A stretch of 64,000 bases of DNA from Lactobacillus isalae (GCF_947539375.1 NZ_OX443569.1:1426001-1490000); one strand, 5' to 3'; counted from the first letter of the stretch, positions 26,002 through 34,873 are shown. Notes: generated by a model from the sequence alone, not told the origin. Program-made: numbers and translations.

Positions 26002-26029
26002 AAAAAAAGCATGCCGAATTCGACATGCT
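26002..26029 (-). terminator. pnuC terminator
   Basis: AGCATG (26008-26013) and CATGCT (26024-26029) with a near-palindromic loop, A-run at 26002-26008 serving the minus strand. Confidence 0.8.
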
Positions 26030-26052
26030 AATTTTAACTTATTTGATTTCTA

Positions 26053-26823
26053 TTAGTCTTTAATAGCTTTTAATCCTTCACGTTTTCTTCCCATATTAAA
26101 CCATGGTGAAACAGTAAAGGCTAAAACGTCATTAACAACATAAATTAAGGAGTTAACAGCCATTGCTAAAGTTGCATCTCCTTGTGCGTATGTTACGCCC
26201 CAAAGAATTAATTGGAAAATTCCACTGGCAGTCCACCAGAAGTATTGGTTATTGTAGCGCAAGAAGCACATAATTCCAGCAGTTAATGAAATAGCGAAAC
26301 TAATTGCATCAATCCAAGGACGTGGATCATTAGTAAATTTACCAATTAAGTAGCCAGAAACTGCGTAAACAACTAAGGTACCAACAATGGCAATAATCCA
26401 TTCTTTTGCACCGAACTTACGTAAGTGGTTCTTAGTATCATCATTCCAAGATCTAACTGAAATAATAACTGGCAAATCTAAAGTTAAAATATAAGCAATT
26501 TGTTCAAAAATTGATAAGTAGTTTTTAGCAGCTAAGCCTGCATAGATAAAACAAGCTGCAGAAATCAAACCAAGCCAACCATTAATTGCCTTAGTAGCAT
26601 TGATTGCTAGCACACATAAGGTTCCAAGTAGAGTACCAATAAAAGTAATCACTGTTAAAGTAGTAATCTTATTTTGAATCAAAATGGCTAATTGAAAACC
26701 AAAAGCAAAGAACCAAAGCATATAGTTTTGAACTGGCCAGCCGTGCAATTGCTTAAATAACCAAACGAAGTAGTTATCCTTTCTTTCCTTATGATCTTCT
26801 TGTAATGATGTTGAATTATCCAT
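26053..26823 (-). CDS. pnuC: nicotinamide riboside transporter PnuC
   Basis: 256 residues, seven to eight hydrophobic segments. The aromatic-rich motif NNQYFWWTASGIFQLILWGV and the end segment MAVNSLIYVVNDVLAF are characteristic of PnuC, which takes up nicotinamide riboside by facilitated diffusion for NAD synthesis. The ribosome binding site GAGGAG is upstream. A perfect 14-bp palindrome lies 32 bp upstream of the start. The gene is monocistronic with its own terminator. Confidence 0.92.
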   Translation of the reverse strand: MDNSTSLQEDHKERKDNYFVWLFKQLHGWPVQNYMLWFFAFGFQLAILIQNKITTLTVITFIGTLLGTLCVLAINATKAINGWLGLISAACFIYAGLAAKNYLSIFEQIAYILTLDLPVIISVRSWNDDTKNHLRKFGAKEWIIAIVGTLVVYAVSGYLIGKFTNDPRPWIDAISFAISLTAGIMCFLRYNNQYFWWTASGIFQLILWGVTYAQGDATLAMAVNSLIYVVNDVLAFTVSPWFNMGRKREGLKAIKD

Positions 26824-26854
26824 CCATTAACTCCTCTTTCTCTATTTTAGGTCA

Positions 26855-26868
26855 CACAATATATTGTG
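26855..26868. promoter_or_regulatory. palindrome upstream of pnuC
   Basis: CACAATATATTGTG is a perfect 14-bp palindrome 32 bp before the pnuC start, in the promoter/5' UTR position. It may be an operator for an NAD-metabolism regulator; none is encoded nearby. Confidence 0.55.
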
Positions 26869-27274
26869 CCTTATCCGCTCTTTTCTTCAAAAAGCATCTG
26901 TATCTAGTATAGTAGTTAAAAATTTCAAAACAAGAGTTTACATCTTTAGACAAATATGCGGTACATCGTTATCTTAATTTAAAAAAGCGCTTTCTACCTT
27001 TAGTAATTAGTCTTTCTAAAAGATTAGAAAATCTTTTTTTATTTTTAAATTTCAATTTTCTACCCAAGTTCATCGATAATTTATTTTAAAGCCAATTTTT
27101 TAATAACGTTTTTTAATTACTTGCTTATTTTGCTATCTGTAAAAATTTATAGATACTTATCTTTTACCATTTATAGCTAGCCTTTTATTGAATAAATAAA
27201 AATATATAGATTAATTTATTTTTCTAATTTCATTATTTAAAGTTGAGTTATAATTTTTTTAGAAAGTAAAATTG

Positions 27275-27294
27275 TTATTTTATATATAAAATAA
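27275..27294. promoter_or_regulatory. 20-bp perfect AT palindrome before the adhesin
   Basis: TTATTTTATA and its exact inverse TATAAAATAA meet without spacer, 7 bp before the ribosome binding site GAGGAAAG (27302-27309) of the adhesin gene. It could be an operator, a -10 region or a 5' UTR hairpin. Confidence 0.55.
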
Positions 27295-27315
27295 TTGTAA
27301 TCGAGGAAAGAAAAA

Positions 27316-30300
27316 ATGTCGCATAAGAATGATTTATCTTTTATCGCTAAACTTAATGGGAAGCAAAAGTTTAGCTTTAGGAAACTTTCAGTTGGATTAG
27401 TTACTGTTGCTTTAGGTACCACTTTCTTCTTAGAAAGTTCTCATACTGTTCGAGCAGCTGAAACAGATGCTTCAAATCAAAATATTGCTAGCCAAGAAAA
27501 TATTTCCGAATCTACTAAATCAAGTACTTTAAATATTCAAAAAAATAATACTAGCAAAGACAATAAAAATGACGTAAAAGCTTTACCCACTCAAGAACAA
27601 ACATCTGCGAGTCAGACTAATAAAAATAGCGAAACTAATAATCGAGAGCTTAACGTATTAGCTACCAAATCAGAAACTCAAAATAATAAAGCTACTCAAG
27701 CAAATATTCTTGAAGAAAAAGTTCAAGCTACTAATGACACGCAAGCTACAGCCGTAACTATTACAGGAGCTGAGCCTAACAAGTCCATGATGGCTAATGT
27801 TACTCAAGGCTCAATAAACGTTCATGTTAATACGGAGAAAAAGAATCCAATTACTATTAATAATGGACAAAAAGTTACAGTTTCAATTAGTGATACTAAT
27901 AATTTACTACGTTTTGGCAGCACTCCTTCTAAGAGTAACTATTTTGAGATAACCGCAGCTCAAACAAATGCTAATAAAACATTTACTTTCACTTATACAG
28001 GTAACGATGACGGAATCTTATCAGGATTTGATTCAACATTTACTTTTACTGCCGATAATGAAGCAACTAAGCAATACTATACTGACCACGGCACCTATCC
28101 TGACTTCAATTTACCCGTTACTGTAACCTTACCTAATAATCTAGTATTTACTCAAAATTTACCAATCAAAATTACACCATATAAAGATCCAGTTGTAACT
28201 AAAGAAATTCTTCATGGTTTTATCACTGGTCCAAGATTAATTGGTACCCCAGGTCAAGATGGCTATCCAGGTGAAAATGGTTCTTATACAGAAAATGGTG
28301 CAACTTATTATGGACCAGAACCAAGTGCAGCAGCAGATGTTCCTGCTGATAAACAAAAATCTGCTCGTCTAATGCAATACGCTCTTGAATGGAATTATGG
28401 TTCTGCTAAGGATCCAAGTTTAGATCCACTAATGGATGTTTTGGTTAACATCACCTTTAATAAAGGACAAGAAATTCTTCCATCTACTATCAAGGCGTTT
28501 AAGATCCCAGCTGATATGGAAGTTGTTGATTCTGATGGTCAAAGAGTTCCGATCAATGATTACTACAATAAGCTTGCAACGCTTCCTGAAGATACCAACT
28601 TTGAAAAACTTTTAAGAGACTCAATTTCTGACGATAAAAAACAAATTAAGATTGACCAAAAGGGTAATTTTACAGTAAATGGTGTAGATTATTCTCACAT
28701 GGGTCCTTACTTTATCCAATTAGATACTTTATTGAACCCTAACGATATTGCAGATTGGGCTAGTCACCCAAATTCAGGTGTTGGTCCTTCAATTACTACT
28801 CCAATTGTTAATGAAAGAGATTGGCAACATTCTGGTTCAGGAGCTACAACTAATTCTTCTACTCAAACTTATACTGACTTTAAGTTTGATCCTACAGTCG
28901 ATAGAGTTGTTAGAATCCACTTTATTGATGAAAATACTGACACAGAAATCCCAGATACACTAAGCACTACTATCACCAAAACTAACTCTTCTATTGATAA
29001 TCCAGCTAATAGTATTGTCGAAAATCTTGAAGCACAACATTATCTCTTAGATGAAAAAGCAACTTTAGGAGAAATTAGCGATTACAGTAAGAATTTAAAA
29101 AATTACGATATAAGTAAACAAAATTTTAAAACAGACGCTTTAAACAATAGTTACAACAGTTACAAACTTCAAGTTACTGATACCTCACCTCAATATTACG
29201 TCTACCTTTATCATGACACTGACACTCAAACTGAAAATGCCACAGTTACAGAACACGTTAACTATATCTATGAAAATGGACCTCATGCAGATGAAACTGT
29301 TGTTGATGCCGCAACTTCTCCAATCAGTCAAATCATCACCTATACCAGATCCAGGACGATTGATCTCGTTGATGATCCTTCAGGACAAAATACTGAATGG
29401 TCTAATTGGATAGCTGATAAAAACTTGATTGCAGACTTTAACTTACCTGAAAAAGTTAGTGGTCTTGATAATCAAGCAAAAGTTTATTCATTAGACTCAA
29501 AGCAAATTGCTGCTACAAAGAATGGACAAGATTTCAATTACTCTGCACTCAAGCTTCCATTCGAATCATCAGAATTAAAGAATAACCAAACAATTAATTT
29601 CAATATTACTGTTCCATATACTTTAACTGAAAATGTTCAAGTAACTTACATTGATGATACGACTGGTAAAACTTTAGAAACTAAATCCTTATCAGGCAAT
29701 CCTAATGCGGACTCTAAGTACTCAACTAAGGATAGTATTGATAAGTACTTAGCTAAGAATTATGTTTTAGTCAGTGATCCAACTAATCAAAAAGATATTT
29801 TCTTTGATAATGATGAAGTTCCAGATAATCAAAACTACGAAGTTCATTTCAAACATGGCATAATTAACCTTAACGACAGTAAATCTATTTTCGAAAAAGC
29901 TATTCTTTACCCTGAAAATGGTCCTAAGACTGGACAAGAATTTAAGAATATCGACTTAGGTAATATTGATTTCTCTAGAAATGGACAAAAAGACTTAGTT
30001 ACAGGTGTAACAACTTGGAATAAGTGGAATATTACAAATCAAACTAAAAACTTCGTCTTACCTGAAGCAATCTCTAATGTTTACAAGCTTGATCCTGATC
30101 GCATTACTCAAACTGCTCTAGATACAAAGAAATTCGAAATTAATAATAATATTATTTCTCCACTTTCTTTCAGCACAGATAAAGATCAAGAAGTAATTAC
30201 TTCTTTAAGTGACAATAAGACTTTCATAGTTAGAGTTCCTTATGCATTAACCGAAAATATCAAAGTAACTTACATTGATGATACAACTGGTAAAACTTTA

Positions 30301-31524
30301 GAAACTAAATCCTTATCAGGCAATCCTAATGCGGACTCTAAGTACTCAACTAAGGATACTATTGATAAGTACTTAGCTAAGAATTATGTTTTAGTCAGTG
30401 ATTCAACTAATCAAAAAGATATTTTCTTTGATAATGATGAAGTTCCAGATAATCAAAACTATGTTGTTCACCTTAAGCATGCTACTAAAGAGATCACCAA
30501 TTCTAGGGTTGTCAGAGAAACTATTAGATATATTTATGACAATGGTAAAGAAGCTGCACCAACATATACTACTTCTGTAAACTTCACTCAAACCGGAACA
30601 ATCGACTTGATGACTAAGGATGAAAAATTAAATGACTGGACTCCAATTACTAATACCTTTGCACCAGTTGTTTCACCAATCATTAATAACTACACTGCTG
30701 ATCAAAAACAAATTGATGCTCAAGCAGTTCAGCCAAATAGTAGCGATCTTTCATTCCAAGTTATTTACACTGCTGTTCCAGTTGAACCTACTAAGCCTGT
30801 TCAGCCTGTAACTCCGGCTGAACCTACTAAACCTGTTCAACCTGTAACTCCGGCTGAACCTACTAAACCTGTTCAACCTGCGACTCCGGCTGAGCCTACT
30901 AAGCCGGTGCAACCTGTAACTCCGGCTGAGCCTACTAAACCTGTTCAACCTGTAACTCCGGCTGAACCTACTAAACCTGTTCAACCTGCGACTCCGGCTG
31001 AGCCTACTAAGCCGGTGCAACCTGTAACTCCGGCTGAGCCTACTAAACCTGTTCAGTCTGTAACTCCGGCTGAGCCTACTAAACCTGTTCAACCTGTAAC
31101 TCCGGCTGAACCTACTAAACCTGTTCAACCTGCGACTCCGGCTGAGCCTACTAAACCTGTTCAGTCTGTAACTCCGGCTGAGCCTACTAAACCTGTTCAA
31201 CCTGCGACTCCGGCTGAGCCTACTAAGCCAGCTCAACCGGTGACTCCTGCTGAACCTACTAAGCCTATTCAACCTATGATTTCGGTTAAACCTACTAAGC
31301 CAGTTGAAACAACAATCACACCGCTATTGAAAAAGAAAAACGAGATAAAGACTTCTAAGCCAGCTCTTCCATCAAAAGCTACTACCAATGAAGCTAAGAA
31401 AAACACCTTACCTCAAACTGGTGTCAAGTCAAACAATACTAGTCTAATTGGTTTAGCCTTTGGTGCTACATCATTCTTACTTGGCCTAGTTGGCAGTGAA
31501 CTTAAACGAAAGAAGAAGAATTAA
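27316..31524 (+). CDS. YSIRK/LPXTG surface adhesin with MucBP domains and PTKP repeats
   Basis: 1402 residues. N-terminal YSIRK-type signal (KFSFRKLSVGLVTVALGTTFF), a Ser/Thr/Asn/Gln-rich segment to about residue 150, a large non-repetitive region with FDPTVDRVVRIHFIDENTDT at about 530, several MucBP/Mub-type modules (VTYIDDTTGKTLETKSL twice), a Pro-rich wall-spanning region of 12-residue PTKPVQPVTPAE repeats, and the sorting signal LPQTG, hydrophobic stretch and KRKKK tail. Sortase A would attach it to peptidoglycan. MucBP modules bind mucus glycans, so a role in gut adhesion is likely. GAGGAAAG precedes the ATG. Single gene with its own terminator. Confidence 0.95.
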   Translation: MSHKNDLSFIAKLNGKQKFSFRKLSVGLVTVALGTTFFLESSHTVRAAETDASNQNIASQENISESTKSSTLNIQKNNTSKDNKNDVKALPTQEQTSASQTNKNSETNNRELNVLATKSETQNNKATQANILEEKVQATNDTQATAVTITGAEPNKSMMANVTQGSINVHVNTEKKNPITINNGQKVTVSISDTNNLLRFGSTPSKSNYFEITAAQTNANKTFTFTYTGNDDGILSGFDSTFTFTADNEATKQYYTDHGTYPDFNLPVTVTLPNNLVFTQNLPIKITPYKDPVVTKEILHGFITGPRLIGTPGQDGYPGENGSYTENGATYYGPEPSAAADVPADKQKSARLMQYALEWNYGSAKDPSLDPLMDVLVNITFNKGQEILPSTIKAFKIPADMEVVDSDGQRVPINDYYNKLATLPEDTNFEKLLRDSISDDKKQIKIDQKGNFTVNGVDYSHMGPYFIQLDTLLNPNDIADWASHPNSGVGPSITTPIVNERDWQHSGSGATTNSSTQTYTDFKFDPTVDRVVRIHFIDENTDTEIPDTLSTTITKTNSSIDNPANSIVENLEAQHYLLDEKATLGEISDYSKNLKNYDISKQNFKTDALNNSYNSYKLQVTDTSPQYYVYLYHDTDTQTENATVTEHVNYIYENGPHADETVVDAATSPISQIITYTRSRTIDLVDDPSGQNTEWSNWIADKNLIADFNLPEKVSGLDNQAKVYSLDSKQIAATKNGQDFNYSALKLPFESSELKNNQTINFNITVPYTLTENVQVTYIDDTTGKTLETKSLSGNPNADSKYSTKDSIDKYLAKNYVLVSDPTNQKDIFFDNDEVPDNQNYEVHFKHGIINLNDSKSIFEKAILYPENGPKTGQEFKNIDLGNIDFSRNGQKDLVTGVTTWNKWNITNQTKNFVLPEAISNVYKLDPDRITQTALDTKKFEINNNIISPLSFSTDKDQEVITSLSDNKTFIVRVPYALTENIKVTYIDDTTGKTLETKSLSGNPNADSKYSTKDTIDKYLAKNYVLVSDSTNQKDIFFDNDEVPDNQNYVVHLKHATKEITNSRVVRETIRYIYDNGKEAAPTYTTSVNFTQTGTIDLMTKDEKLNDWTPITNTFAPVVSPIINNYTADQKQIDAQAVQPNSSDLSFQVIYTAVPVEPTKPVQPVTPAEPTKPVQPVTPAEPTKPVQPATPAEPTKPVQPVTPAEPTKPVQPVTPAEPTKPVQPATPAEPTKPVQPVTPAEPTKPVQSVTPAEPTKPVQPVTPAEPTKPVQPATPAEPTKPVQSVTPAEPTKPVQPATPAEPTKPAQPVTPAEPTKPIQPMISVKPTKPVETTITPLLKKKNEIKTSKPALPSKATTNEAKKNTLPQTGVKSNNTSLIGLAFGATSFLLGLVGSELKRKKKN
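29635..30479 (+). repeat. near-identical duplicated MucBP modules
   Basis: The stretch 29641-29852 recurs almost unchanged at 30260-30471 (about 619 bp period), with only a few base changes such as GATACG/GATACA and GATAGT/GATACT. The similarity at base level shows a recent duplication or gene conversion inside the adhesin. Confidence 0.85.
30787..31290 (+). repeat. 36-bp tandem repeats coding PTKPVQPVTPAE, with a 108-bp higher-order unit
   Basis: Thirteen 12-codon repeats run from 30787 to 31254, and a degenerate fourteenth follows. Repeats 2-4 (30823-30930) and 5-7 (30931-31038) are identical blocks of 108 bp, so expansion happened in units of three. Length variation between strains is expected. 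Confidence 0.9.
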
Positions 31525-31536
31525 TTTCTTTTTACT

Positions 31537-31571
31537 AAAAACGTTAGATTAAATTCTAACGTTTTTTTCGT
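31537..31571 (+). terminator. adhesin terminator
   Basis: AAAACGTTAGA (31537-31547) pairs with TCTAACGTTTT, followed by a T-run. Confidence 0.9.
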
Positions 31572-31654
31572 TCTAAAAGCATTTTTCTAGTGAGAAGTTA
31601 GCTACTTTCGGTATAATTTTTAATTAATAGCTATTTTTCAGAAAGGAAAAAACA

Positions 31655-32032
31655 ATGATTAAAGAATTCAAAGAGTTTATCGCTCGTGGTAACATGATGG
31701 ACTTAGCTGTTGGGGTTATTATCGGTGCTGCATTTACCGCAATTGTAAATTCATTAGTTAAAGACTTAATTAATCCACTCATCGGATTATTTATTGGTAA
31801 AATTGATTTATCAAATTTAAAATTCACTGTTGGTGAAGCTACATTCAAATACGGCAGCTTTTTAAATGCCATCATTAACTTTTTAATCATCGCATTGGTT
31901 GTCTTCTGCTTAATTAAATTAGTCAATAAAATGATGCCTAAAAAAGAAACTGAAGAAGACGATCCTACACCAACTAATGAGGAAATATATCTTCGTCAAA
32001 TTCGTGATTTATTACAAGAAAAAACTAAATAG
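31655..32032 (+). CDS. mscL: large-conductance mechanosensitive channel MscL
   Basis: 125 residues. The N-terminal [34 protein letters not shown] is the hallmark first helix of MscL, the second helix is [23 protein letters not shown], and the C-terminal cytoplasmic helix follows. It forms a homopentamer that opens on membrane tension and releases solutes on osmotic downshock. AGAAAGGA precedes the ATG. Own terminator follows. Confidence 0.97.
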   Translation: MIKEFKEFIARGNMMDLAVGVIIGAAFTAIVNSLVKDLINPLIGLFIGKIDLSNLKFTVGEATFKYGSFLNAIINFLIIALVVFCLIKLVNKMMPKKETEEDDPTPTNEEIYLRQIRDLLQEKTK

Positions 32033-32038
32033 ATTACT

Positions 32039-32072
32039 GCATCCCTTAAATGTTTGAGGGATGCTTCTTTTC
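32039..32072 (+). terminator. mscL terminator
   Basis: GCATCCCT (32039-32046) and AGGGATGC (32057-32064) with a T-rich tail. Confidence 0.85.
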
Positions 32073-32143
32073 TAAAAAATAAAACTCCTTTTTGCGTAAT
32101 TAAAATTAGAGATCTTTCTCTAATACACTTAAAGGAGCGTTCT

Positions 32144-32980
32144 ATGAACAAAAATGAGCTTGAAAAGCGCGTTGATGAAGCAGATATCACTGCTGATCCA
32201 ATTTTTAGCTGGGTTATGGAACAAGGAACTAATTGCCGCGACCTTTTGCGGGCAATTGCACCTGAATTGCATATTCAAACTGCTAATTTTGAAACGCAAA
32301 AAAGATTGAAATTTCACCCTGCTATGCATGGCATTATTCCAGATATCTACGCTACAGACGACAAGGGACGAGTCTTTGATATTGAATTACAAATGACTCT
32401 GCCAGACTTTTTAGGAAAGCGAATGCGGTATTATTTTTCAATGATGGATCAAAGTCTGTTTATGCAAGGTGAAAATTATCGCAATTTGCCTACTACATAC
32501 TTAATTTTAATTCTGCCAACTGATCCTCTCGGTCTTGATCAGTATCGGTATGATACGACTTGGAGCACCAAGGGATTCAAGTATGATCCGCTAAATATTG
32601 GTCAAAAATTAATTTTACTCAATGCAAGTGGGACAAAAGGAAAAATCACGCCCCGTCTACAAGGATTTTTCGATCTAATGCGTGGTAAAATTAATACAAA
32701 TGATAGCTTTATTCAAAAGCTACAAAGCGACGTTGAGAAATATAAAACTAATCCAGAAAGAAGGAAAGAACTCATGGATTATCAAATGAAACTTGATGAC
32801 ATGCGATATGTCGGCGAAAAAACCGGTAAAGAAGAAGAACGAATTGATGCCATTAAGAAGATGATTCGACGCTATCGTCAATTCAGCGCTAATGATGAAA
32901 AAATCTTAAGTCTCTTAACCCAGGATTATGGGAATGATTTTTCTCAAGAAGAATTGAAGCAATTTATTAAAAATAATTAG
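32144..32980 (+). CDS. Rpn family / PD-(D/E)XK nuclease transposase-like protein
   Basis: 278 residues from the ATG at 32144 (AAAGGAG upstream). The central motif PDIYATDDKGRVFDIELQM is the PD-(D/E)XK core (Asp, then Glu-x-Gln) of Rpn/YhgA-like and PD-(D/E)XK transposase-family nucleases; the N-terminus ADPIFSWVMEQGTNCRDLL and the C-terminal charged helical tail (about 200-278) also fit. Rpn proteins promote RecA-independent recombination and have been linked to phage defence and horizontal transfer. No inverted terminal repeats or target duplications were seen, so it is not an intact insertion sequence. Confidence 0.85.
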   Translation: MNKNELEKRVDEADITADPIFSWVMEQGTNCRDLLRAIAPELHIQTANFETQKRLKFHPAMHGIIPDIYATDDKGRVFDIELQMTLPDFLGKRMRYYFSMMDQSLFMQGENYRNLPTTYLILILPTDPLGLDQYRYDTTWSTKGFKYDPLNIGQKLILLNASGTKGKITPRLQGFFDLMRGKINTNDSFIQKLQSDVEKYKTNPERRKELMDYQMKLDDMRYVGEKTGKEEERIDAIKKMIRRYRQFSANDEKILSLLTQDYGNDFSQEELKQFIKNN

Positions 32981-32986
32981 GTATTC

Positions 32987-33035
32987 AAAAAGACACCCAT
33001 GACTCTATTAAAAATTAAGTCATGAGTGTCTTTTT
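32987..33035. terminator. bidirectional terminator, Rpn / EIIA
   Basis: AAAAGACACCCATGACT and AGTCATGAGTGTCTTTT form a long stem with one mismatch; A- and T-runs on each side. Confidence 0.9.
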
Positions 33036-33049
33036 ATTTAAAACAAAGG

Positions 33050-33541
33050 TTAATTTTTCTTAAATGTAATTGTTTGTACCTTTTCATCAGAACTAATAGA
33101 ACCTTTTTGAACGGGAGTAATGGATTCAATTAAATCCATATTAGTATAAACAACAATTACAGAATCATCGCGACCACTATCAGTAACTTGTTTTAAGTCC
33201 ATTGTTCCAAGCAATTGACCAGCAATAACATGATCACCTTTTTGAATTTTCATCTCAAAAGGTGCCCCATTTAATTCCACTGTATCAATTCCTAAGTGTA
33301 CAAGAATCTCTAATCCTTCTTTAGTCTTAATACCAATAGCGTGTTTAGTAGGAAACAAAGTAGATATGTCGCCTTCTACCGGCGAATGAATTTCTCCACT
33401 AGTAGGCTTAATAGCATATCCATCACCTAACATCTTAGTAGAAAATACATCATCTTTTACTTCGGTAATTGGTATCAATTCACCATCAACGGCGGCATCT
33501 ACTTCTAAGCCTTTATTTTTCTTTTTGAAAAAATTAAACAT
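33050..33541 (-). CDS. PTS EIIA, glucose (Crr-like) type
   Basis: 163 residues. The glucose-type EIIA fold is clear: SPVEGDISTLFPTKHAIGIK (the first conserved His) and EILVHLGIDTVELNGAPF with the phosphorylated His in LVHLGID. It receives phosphate from HPr and passes it to the EIIB domains of the alpha-glucoside EIIC protein encoded in the same operon, which lacks its own EIIA. It starts 4 bp after the small membrane protein gene. Confidence 0.92.
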   Translation of the reverse strand: MFNFFKKKNKGLEVDAAVDGELIPITEVKDDVFSTKMLGDGYAIKPTSGEIHSPVEGDISTLFPTKHAIGIKTKEGLEILVHLGIDTVELNGAPFEMKIQKGDHVIAGQLLGTMDLKQVTDSGRDDSVIVVYTNMDLIESITPVQKGSISSDEKVQTITFKKN

Positions 33542-33545
33542 TTCT

Positions 33546-34055
33546 CTAACCTCTTAAACCTTTTAATCCAATTAAACTCAGCAAAAGAATACACAAAACA
33601 TACAATACCGTACTGATGATAATAGTTACCTTAAAATACGCCACTGCTCTATCTGTAGCTTTAAAATTATGCAAAGCACGTAAGCCAAAAAGGCTTAATA
33701 GAAAACAAATAATATTACCTACTAACAACTGACAGAAACACTGACAAATCCAGAAAATTCTTAGTTCTTGAGTACTATCGATCAACTTATCTTTCTTTAT
33801 CCAGCAGTAATATCCTAAAAGAAAATCAGTAATGGCAATAATAACAGAAATAGCTATTGTGGGTTGACTATGAAGCATATCTGCCAAACTTATTTTCATC
33901 ATTACAACTCTAAATTCAAGCAGTCCTCCAAAAAGTAGTGGAGCAACAAATAGAATAATTGAGTACCACTTTAAAATAGAACGTGTATTCAAACGTAGTC
34001 GTTCCATAATCTGATCACAAAAATCAGTTACTTTATTCTTCGTCATAGTCCACAT
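33546..34055 (-). CDS. small four-helix membrane protein of unknown function in a PTS operon
   Basis: 169 residues. I do not recognise the family. Four hydrophobic segments lie at about residues 28-50, 66-88, 98-128 and 145-165, with short polar loops and an N-terminal amphipathic part. The ATG at 34055 has AAGGAG 9 bp upstream and overlaps the RpiR gene by 23 bp, so it is translationally coupled to the regulator and followed by EIIA. The position between regulator and EIIA suggests it may modulate the transporter or regulator, but that is inference only. Confidence 0.7.
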   Translation of the reverse strand: MWTMTKNKVTDFCDQIMERLRLNTRSILKWYSIILFVAPLLFGGLLEFRVVMMKISLADMLHSQPTIAISVIIAITDFLLGYYCWIKKDKLIDSTQELRIFWICQCFCQLLVGNIICFLLSLFGLRALHNFKATDRAVAYFKVTIIISTVLYVLCILLLSLIGLKGLRG

Positions 34056-34842
34056 TGTCTAACTCTCCTTTTTGTTCCTCCCACTGATAGTACTTAGCAA
34101 TTAAAAGGTCAATGAAGGTATATGCTGGACTAAAGGCGTCGTTAATAGACTCTTCTCCCCCCCCAGAAAAATTTTTAAACTTTAAGGTACGAAAGAAGAA
34201 ACTATAATCTACTAATGAGATTAACTCTGCTGGGCGCAAAGTTGTAAATGATACTGTCGTTATTCTGTTATTCAAAAGTTTTATCTTACTTATTTCGTCG
34301 CGGATTTGAATATTATCACCACTATAAGAAATGATAAAAAGCATATCTCCCTCTACGGCCCGCCTACTTACAATTCTTAGTTCTTCAATTGCCGATGGAA
34401 GAATTACAGCTCTTTTTCCAATTATGAATAACTCGTGAGCCAAATACTTTGCTATTAATTCTTGAGACCAACCTGTTGAATATAAATAAATTGTATTTGC
34501 CTGCTCAATATTAGAAAAAATCTTTTCTAATTTTAACGTATTACAGTAATTCAGCACTTCTTGACTTGCATTTTTTACTTCAGTTGCAACATCAATCGTA
34601 TTCATTTTCTTTTCATGAGTTAAATCTGATAATTCAAATCGTAATTCACTGTAACCTGATAAACCTATTTTTTTGCAAAGTCTAAAAATCGAAGATTCTG
34701 AAACATATAATTTTTTGGCTAATTTTGCTAAGCTCAAATGGCTACATAATGTTGAATTTGAAAATAGAAATCTAACAATTTCTTTCTCAGATTCACTTAA
34801 TTCTCCGTTTTTTTCCCAGACGCGTCTTTTCAAGTCAGTCAT
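34033..34842 (-). CDS. RpiR/MurR family regulator with SIS domain
   Basis: 269 residues. The N-terminal RpiR helix-turn-helix is visible (LSLAKLAKKLYVSESSIFRLCKKIGLSGYSELRFEL, about residues 38-73) and the SIS sugar-phosphate isomerase domain follows (IYLYSTGWSQELIAKYLAHELF, then DMLFIISYSGDNIQI). It probably senses a phosphorylated alpha-glucoside and controls this operon, as GlvR does for the glv genes of Bacillus subtilis. Its ribosome binding site GGGGAG lies in the loop of an inverted repeat at 34843-34873. Confidence 0.88.
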   Translation of the reverse strand: MTDLKRRVWEKNGELSESEKEIVRFLFSNSTLCSHLSLAKLAKKLYVSESSIFRLCKKIGLSGYSELRFELSDLTHEKKMNTIDVATEVKNASQEVLNYCNTLKLEKIFSNIEQANTIYLYSTGWSQELIAKYLAHELFIIGKRAVILPSAIEELRIVSRRAVEGDMLFIISYSGDNIQIRDEISKIKLLNNRITTVSFTTLRPAELISLVDYSFFFRTLKFKNFSGGGEESINDAFSPAYTFIDLLIAKYYQWEEQKGELDNVDYDEE

Positions 34843-34873
34843 TGTTACATTAATCTCCCCAGCAATGTAAACA
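34843..34873. promoter_or_regulatory. inverted repeat holding the rpiR ribosome binding site
   Basis: TGTTACATT (34843-34851) and AATGTAAACA (34864-34873) are inverted with one inserted base and a 12-bp spacer. In mRNA the GGGGAG site is displayed in the loop. It may be an operator or a translation control hairpin. Confidence 0.45.

Larger units (their letters stand above)
26824..27315. other. very AT-rich intergenic region, pnuC / adhesin
   Basis: 492 bp between divergent genes. It holds the pnuC palindrome, a hairpin with T-run at 27018-27040 (AAAAGATT, loop AGAA, AATCTTTT) pointing to the right, and a 20-bp perfect AT palindrome at 27275-27294 just before the adhesin. No ORF or RNA gene is supported. 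Confidence 0.6.

Noticed and set aside
26986-27001. cre-like sequence AAAAAAGCGCTTTCTA
   Set aside because: Two or more mismatches to the consensus at fixed positions on either strand.
26824-27315. Riboswitch before pnuC
   Set aside because: No conserved riboswitch core could be recognised; only the 14-bp palindrome is supported.
30751-31272. Minus-strand ORF of Arg/Ser/Leu repeats
   Set aside because: It is the antisense of the PTKP repeats; stop-free only because of the 36-bp periodicity, no ribosome binding site or family features.
30787-31290. CRISPR-like periodic pattern
   Set aside because: The repeats are contiguous 36-bp coding units without unique spacers, in frame with the adhesin.
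32144-32980. Intact insertion sequence around the Rpn-like gene
   Set aside because: No terminal inverted repeats or target duplication found; normal terminators flank it.
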